A DNA stretch of 43,389 nt from a virus, in the IMG/VR virus record IMGVR_UViG_3300018065_000026, positions 1-43,389 of that record; one strand, 5' to 3'. The position numbers and the translations under genes are program-made. Below the pieces are notes generated by a model, which was not told the origin of the DNA, searched no databases, and worked only from the letters and a program-made list of their open reading frames with translations. Positions 39,152-43,389 of this stretch are shown one piece after another (the first letter of the stretch is position 1; each line of letters opens with the position of its first letter).

Positions 39152-41562
39152 GACAGCTGCTGCGTGTGGGCGAGGATGTGGTGGACCATCGAGCCCTCGC
39201 TCGCGTACGTCGTCCGGTTCATCGACGTACCGGTGGCGAACTGCGTAACCATGTCGGAGTCGTAGGCCGCGATCAGCGCCTCGATGATCGGGCGGTAGAG
39301 CGTGAGGTTACCCACCTCCTGCTCGTCACGACCGGTCAGCATGAGCGCCGTGGCAAACACGCGTCGGATGTACGTCCGGCTGTACTGGTTCGAGCCCGAC
39401 TCGTAGTCCGGGCTGGAGTACAGCGCGTCGACAGCCGAGTGCGACTGGACGAGGTGCGTGAGGTTCTTGCCCTTCTCGACGATGCCCACGCGGTAGTCGT
39501 GGGACTCGGCCAGCGGGTCCTTGTAGATCGTCAGGTTGCACCACAGGCCGCGGAGCAGGACGAGGCCCACCGTGAGGTCGTCCTCGCGTCCAGTCGCACG
39601 AGCGGCCGCCCAGCAGGCGTTGAGCAGCAGACCGTCCTGCCAAGGTTGCACGACCTCGGGGATCGTGGCCGCCGCTTCGGCCTGCAGCTCTTCCGTCCGG
39701 CTCAGCTCCTCGACCGTCTTGCCCAGAGCCGTCGCGAGGATCTCGTACTGCTCCTCGTACAGCTGGTTCCGAGCGGTCGTGAACTCGAAGTTGCCGTCGC
39801 TCCAGCGCCCGAAGCCGCCGTTGGGCATCTGGTACTCCGCCAGCGACGCGATGTACAGCCAGCAGTGGTCGTGGAAGTCCTTGTACAGGTCCGCCTCGAA
39901 CACGTTGTTGACGTACGTCAGCGCCGCGGCGGCCGTGTAGGCGATCCAGGCCTGGGCTCGGCCGCCGCTCGTTCCCTTACCTGGGCCGAGGGAGTACTGC
40001 TTCGGATCCGGGCCGGTGAAGATGGCCGCCGAACCGAAGTACAGCAGGAGCAAGCGAGCGAGCGGGTCGCCGTGATGCTCGACGAGACCGAGGATCGGTT
40101 CGAGGGCGCGGACCAGGTGCATGTCCTTGATCGCACCCCAGCGCCGCTCGATCTCCCACTGCGTACCAGAGGCCGTCAGCGGGGCGTTGCCCGGAGCGTT
40201 CTGGTTCCACGGACCACTGGTCCACGAGTGAGCCACGGCCTTGTTGGCGTCCTGCGTGTCGGACTCGACGGTCATCTTCGGGTTGCCGCCGAAGCGCGTC
40301 ATGATCGCGTTGCGGGAAGCCGGCTGCCCCTTGTACTGGACGAAGACGTGGTGGCGGTCGACGACGTTCTCCGTGAAGGCCCAGAGGTAGGCGACGCGGT
40401 TGAGAGCGTTGGTCAGCATGAACTGGGCGTGCCAGTCCGTACCGACGAAGATCCCCGTGGCGACGCCGCCGAACTTGGGATAGACGCGGTGGGCTCGACC
40501 GGAGAAGCCGTCCACATCGCCGCCCCAGTAGTCGTGAGTCGTGCCGGCGACGACGCGAGCGATGTGGTCGTCCATCGTCTCCTCGTCGAAGGCGACCAGC
40601 TCGTCGCCGTACTGCGGGAGGATGCCACCGTGGAACAGGAGAGGCGAGTCGGGGTTGTGGGCGTTCTGGTCCGTGACCGTAGCCGAGTTGCCCGACACGC
40701 TGTAGTAGCCCTTGTTCTCGACCCAGGCGTCCGCCCACGTCGGGAAGTCGTCGCTGACGTCCTCGAAGACGGAGAAGCGCAGCACCTTGGCGCTCTGCGA
40801 GCGGTACGCGTACGTGTCGGAGTCGTTGCCCCCGTCGCTGGCGTTGAGCCAGCTCACGGTGCCGGCGCCCTCGTTCGTGTACGGCGTGGCCTGCTTGGGC
40901 TTGAGACGGAAGCCGTCCGGGACCTCGAACAGGATCTCCTCGAAGTGGTTCAGACCCTGCGGGTCTTCCCAGTCGGCGTTGATCCAGACGAGGTCGAAGT
41001 CAGCGACGCCGATACCAGTGTGGTAGGTGATGAAGCCTTCGAGCGTGCCGACCTTGCCGTGGACGCAGCCGGGATCGATCGCCGCCATCGGGAGGATGAG
41101 GCGCGAACGGACGTAGGTCTTCCCGATCTTCGTGCGAGACCAGTCGATCTTCGCCGTCGCCGAGTAGCGCCCGTCGGCGCCCACGGCGGTCACCTTGATC
41201 CCTTGGATGTTGGCGAGGAAGTTGATCTGCGGGTCCGGAACGATAGCCGTGTCTCCAGGACTCTCGGTGTCCGTGATCGTCAGGCCGGCCTCGATCTGGG
41301 CCTTCGTGGCGACGGTCTCCAGGACGACGCTCGTCACCCCTCGGAGGTCGTCCGTGTTGAAGGGACCCCCTTTGTACCCGTTGGGCCGGCAGTCGGTGAC
41401 GAGGTCGGTGCCGCCGTCGGCCGCAGACCGGATCGTGTAGGGCGAGACGTTCCGGAGGAAGTTGAAGGAGTCGGCGTCAGCCGGCGGGACGGGGACCACG
41501 ACGTTCACGACCTGGGTCGGGATGTCGGGCACGGCGCCGTAGACGGTAGCGAGAGTCGCCAT
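39148..41562 (-). CDS. large two-part protein, possibly polysaccharide-degrading or receptor-binding
   Basis: 804 residues. The first ~450 are beta-rich (VRSRLILPMAAIDPG, LEGFITYHTGIGVADFDLVW, VLRFSVFED), the rest is helical with MPNGGFGRWSDGNFEFTT and QPWQDGLLLNACWAAARATG, like an alpha/alpha toroid. A beta domain plus toroid recalls polysaccharide lyases/hydrolases of the PcRGLX/YetA kind; this is inference. It is the first gene of the RNA polymerase operon, preceded by a terminator and a 150-nt leader. No Shine-Dalgarno sequence is visible. Confidence 0.5.
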   Translation of the reverse strand: MATLATVYGAVPDIPTQVVNVVVPVPPADADSFNFLRNVSPYTIRSAADGGTDLVTDCRPNGYKGGPFNTDDLRGVTSVVLETVATKAQIEAGLTITDTESPGDTAIVPDPQINFLANIQGIKVTAVGADGRYSATAKIDWSRTKIGKTYVRSRLILPMAAIDPGCVHGKVGTLEGFITYHTGIGVADFDLVWINADWEDPQGLNHFEEILFEVPDGFRLKPKQATPYTNEGAGTVSWLNASDGGNDSDTYAYRSQSAKVLRFSVFEDVSDDFPTWADAWVENKGYYSVSGNSATVTDQNAHNPDSPLLFHGGILPQYGDELVAFDEETMDDHIARVVAGTTHDYWGGDVDGFSGRAHRVYPKFGGVATGIFVGTDWHAQFMLTNALNRVAYLWAFTENVVDRHHVFVQYKGQPASRNAIMTRFGGNPKMTVESDTQDANKAVAHSWTSGPWNQNAPGNAPLTASGTQWEIERRWGAIKDMHLVRALEPILGLVEHHGDPLARLLLLYFGSAAIFTGPDPKQYSLGPGKGTSGGRAQAWIAYTAAAALTYVNNVFEADLYKDFHDHCWLYIASLAEYQMPNGGFGRWSDGNFEFTTARNQLYEEQYEILATALGKTVEELSRTEELQAEAAATIPEVVQPWQDGLLLNACWAAARATGREDDLTVGLVLLRGLWCNLTIYKDPLAESHDYRVGIVEKGKNLTHLVQSHSAVDALYSSPDYESGSNQYSRTYIRRVFATALMLTGRDEQEVGNLTLYRPIIEALIAAYDSDMVTQFATGTSMNRTTYASEGSMVHHILAHTQQLS

Positions 41563-41714
41563 AGAGAGTTCTGAGAGTGAGTAGGAGGGAGTAGCTACGT
41601 TCAGGACTAACTCCTCCTCCCAGACTCCAGGGGGATCTTCTCTCTTCGAGAGTCTCCCTCCCTGACTACTTAGGAGAGGACTGTCCTGTCCTGTAGATAG
41701 GATGCAAGAGAACT
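41563..41714 (-). promoter_or_regulatory. leader of the RNA polymerase operon (candidate promoter region)
   Basis: 152 nt between the integrase terminator and the 804-aa gene. It has a long purine/pyrimidine-biased stretch, a short hairpin CTCTC/GAGAG (~41645-41658) and repeated CTCCT/CTCAC blocks near the start. It should hold the promoter for the early operon, but no clear sigma-70 or T7-type promoter was found. Confidence 0.3.
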
Positions 41715-41751
41715 AAAAAGGCTCCCCGCCTGCCGGAGCAAGCGAGGAGCC
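41715..41751 (-). terminator. rho-independent terminator downstream of integrase
   Basis: On the minus strand GGCTCCTCGC and GCGGGGAGCC pair over 10 bp with one G-U wobble around a 12-nt loop, followed by TTTTT (41715-41719). It separates the integrase unit from the RNA polymerase operon. Confidence 0.85.
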
Positions 41752-41825
41752 AACCATGTCGTCCCTTCGAAGAACAGCCGAGAGCGCTTCCCTGCTCCCC
41801 CGGCCGACCCAGCCCATGGTAGGAG

Positions 41826-42713
41826 CTACTCGTCCTGGCGCAACGAGAAGTAGCCACCGACGACCCCTTCGGGGTTCAACCTACCGTAGTGGGTCGTTTG
41901 ACCGATAGTTGAGTGCCCCAGGATCTTCTGGAGAACCTCGATGCGGCCCCCTCGGTTGAGGTAGCGGGTCGCGAAGGTGTGTCGGAGGGAGTGAGGCACC
42001 AGCGTCTCATCCTGGATGTTCGCGAAGTGCTTGGCGACCTTGAACCACCTCCAGTAGTTCGAGTGGGCCACCTTCATCTGCCCCCAGAGACGCGGAACGG
42101 ACGAACACTTGGAGCCGACCATGATCATGGTGTCCCAGGCGTCGATCGCTCGTTGGTTCAGAGGGACGACTCGGAACTTCCGGCCCTTGCCCTTGCGGAC
42201 GCGGACGGCCTCGCGAGGCCCAAGGTGTGTGTCGACCGTGATCCTGTCGTCCGGCCGGAGAGCCCACAGCTCGCCGATCCGGAGACCGGTCTCCAGGAGG
42301 AACTCGGTGGCCGTCAGAGCGATCGTGCGGCTCGTCTCGCGGGCGAAGGGGATCCGAGTCAGGGCCAGGAGGATGCGCTCCTCCTCGTCCTTGGAGAGGA
42401 CCCGGTGACGGTCGTTGTCGACCTTGATCGTCCGGAGCTTGAGGTTCTGTGGGACGGCCTCGTACTCCTTGGCGGTCTTGAGGACGCGAGAGAAGGCCAT
42501 GAGGTACGACCGCTTCGTCGTGTCCTTGACGTCCATCTCGACGACCTGGGCGTACAGGCGGTCGAGCGTGGCTTGGTCGAGGTGAGTCAGCGGGAAGTCC
42601 ATGCCGACAAGGTTGATCACCTTCGTCGCCTTGGCTGTCGAGCGGTCCTTCTCGGAGGACTGGGCCCAAGCGGTCATGCGGGTTGTGTGGAGAGCTTCGG
42701 CGAGGTTCTTCAT
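41826..42713 (-). CDS. int: tyrosine recombinase / phage integrase
   Basis: 295 residues. The N-terminal half is a core-binding SAM-like domain (residues ~10-95). Catalytic residues are all visible: R145 in TGLRIGEL, a Lys in RKGKGRKFRVVPL, H241 and R244 in PHSLRHTFATR, H267 in LGHST and Y276 in TTHYGRL. The start at 42713 has GGAGG 7 nt upstream and overlaps the previous stop as ATGA. It likely integrates the phage into the host chromosome; no excisionase or clear attP was recognised. Followed by a strong terminator. Confidence 0.93.
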   Translation of the reverse strand: MKNLAEALHTTRMTAWAQSSEKDRSTAKATKVINLVGMDFPLTHLDQATLDRLYAQVVEMDVKDTTKRSYLMAFSRVLKTAKEYEAVPQNLKLRTIKVDNDRHRVLSKDEEERILLALTRIPFARETSRTIALTATEFLLETGLRIGELWALRPDDRITVDTHLGPREAVRVRKGKGRKFRVVPLNQRAIDAWDTMIMVGSKCSSVPRLWGQMKVAHSNYWRWFKVAKHFANIQDETLVPHSLRHTFATRYLNRGGRIEVLQKILGHSTIGQTTHYGRLNPEGVVGGYFSLRQDE

Positions 42714-43354
42714 TGGGCGGCCTCCGGGGGCTCGGGGAGCGGCATCCAGTGGGTCGGGGTGAAGAACCGCTGGGCGTCGTGCCACCAGCCAGTAGGCACT
42801 GAGTCCTCTTCGTCCGTCTCCTCCCACCACCCGACGAGCGGGAACCGCGCCTCGCCGTCAGAGAGCCAGATCGGCGTCCCATCCTTCGGCGCCGTCTCGA
42901 TCGGCCTCCACGGCGACTCGGGAGGCGCGGCGGGCGTCGGGTGGGCGCGCGGGCACTCAGTCGAGACGTAGGGGCCGGTGCCTTTCTGGCCGCACTCTCG
43001 GCAGACCGCGTCACCCGAGACACCGTCCTCGCCGTCGAGCCCCCAGCGGCACGGACGCGCGGGCGCCGGGTGGGCGGCGAGGGCGGCGCGGAGGTCCCGC
43101 AGGCACTCCGCTTCGCCGTCGAAGCCATCGAGCTCCAAGAGATCGATGATCGGGCCGAGGGCTTCGACGAATGTCGCAGCCTCCCGCAGCCCCGCCTCGT
43201 CGCGCGGCTGCTCGCCAGCGTCGGGCGAGGGGATGCGGTCAAGGATGTCCTGCACCGCGTCTTTCTCCCGGTGGTAGCTTGTTCGGATTACCCACTTGAA
43301 CAACGCTGCTCGGATCTTCTGCGGTGTGTCCAGGTCCTTCTTCGGTTCAGTCAT
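42710..43354 (-). CDS. phage protein with DUF551-like C-terminus (214 aa)
   Basis: The C-terminal 60 residues (SPWRPIETAPKDGTPIWLSD, VGWWEE, TGWWHDAQRFFTPTHWMPLP) have the DUF551-type pattern W.PI.TAP.DG...PTHWMPLP. The middle has a Cys4 zinc-knuckle-like segment (CRWGLDGEDG, CRECGQKG, ECPRAHP). The start has GGAGG 9 nt upstream. It precedes integrase with an ATGA overlap. Such proteins are common in temperate phage early regions; function unknown. Confidence 0.7.
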   Translation of the reverse strand: MTEPKKDLDTPQKIRAALFKWVIRTSYHREKDAVQDILDRIPSPDAGEQPRDEAGLREAATFVEALGPIIDLLELDGFDGEAECLRDLRAALAAHPAPARPCRWGLDGEDGVSGDAVCRECGQKGTGPYVSTECPRAHPTPAAPPESPWRPIETAPKDGTPIWLSDGEARFPLVGWWEETDEEDSVPTGWWHDAQRFFTPTHWMPLPEPPEAAQ

Positions 43355-43389
43355 CGGTCGAGTCCTCCATGATCTCGGCCAGGGTGTGG
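43347..43389 (-). CDS. C-terminal end of an upstream gene (cut by the window edge)
   Basis: Fourteen codons (HTLAEIMEDSTDD before TGA) run in from the right edge and overlap the next start by 8 nt (ATGACTGA). Too short to identify. It shows that the leftward operon containing integrase begins outside the window. Confidence 0.45.
   Translation of the reverse strand, partial: HTLAEIMEDSTDD

Noticed and set aside
41563-41825. tRNA-like attP core next to integrase
   Set aside because: TTCGA-containing segments lack matching T-stem arms and an acceptor end. No tRNA half could be supported.
1-43389. Circular closure of the window
   Set aside because: Joining the right edge to the left edge puts the cut left gene into a different frame from the natural-looking 13-residue tail at the right edge and stops soon after. 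No terminal repeat shared by the two ends was seen.

Overview
The window reads as most of the genome of a T7-like tailed bacteriophage (Autographiviridae-like podovirus) with an integrase. The evidence is a single-subunit RNA polymerase, a family A DNA polymerase, a primase-helicase, a 5'-3' exonuclease, an acidic-tailed ssDNA-binding protein, and then portal, scaffold, capsid, tail tubular A and B, four internal virion proteins, fibre and terminase in T7 order. Nearly all of it lies on the minus strand, so the T7 gene order runs from the right end to the left. The DNA is GC-rich with G/C-rich third codon positions, which suggests a high-GC bacterial host; I cannot name the host from sequence alone. 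Genes are packed, mostly with ATGA, GTGA or TGATG stop/start overlaps, and several starts have GGAGG-type ribosome binding sites.

Right to left: (1) 43.4-41.7 kb: the end of a cut gene, a small hypothetical protein and a tyrosine integrase, closed by a rho-independent terminator. (2) 41.6-28.9 kb: an unusual 804-residue protein, an HExxH protein, RNA polymerase, SSB, a 31-residue membrane peptide, a resolvase-like nuclease, an HTH protein, small proteins, a DUF3310/gp1.7-like protein, primase-helicase, a C1q/jelly-roll-like protein, DNA polymerase and exonuclease, closed by a second strong terminator. (3) 28.9-7.6 kb: the morphogenesis block, with a large hairpin just after the capsid gene where T7 has T-phi. 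(4) 8.0-3.7 kb: post-terminase accessory genes, including an HTH plus MazG-like protein and small membrane or coiled-coil proteins; the last one has its own operator-like palindromes.

The leftmost 3.7 kb differs: richer in CTAG, more A/T in third codon positions, and organised around a divergent control region (797-1174). Three small genes run left from it and off the edge, and three run right to a terminator at 3022-3054. A repeat-rich non-coding stretch (3055-3686) separates it from the late block. It looks like an accessory or control module beside the phage core. The window edges cut genes on both sides, so it is an excerpt or an unclosed contig.

The most unusual points are: a 56-codon gene embedded out of frame inside the scaffold gene with its own ribosome binding site, next to a lipoprotein with unimolecular-spanin architecture (possibly a hidden lysis cassette); a zinc-metallopeptidase motif inside the gp16-like ejection protein; virion-type proteins placed in the early and replication operon; and several operator-like repeat arrays that no recognised gene explains.
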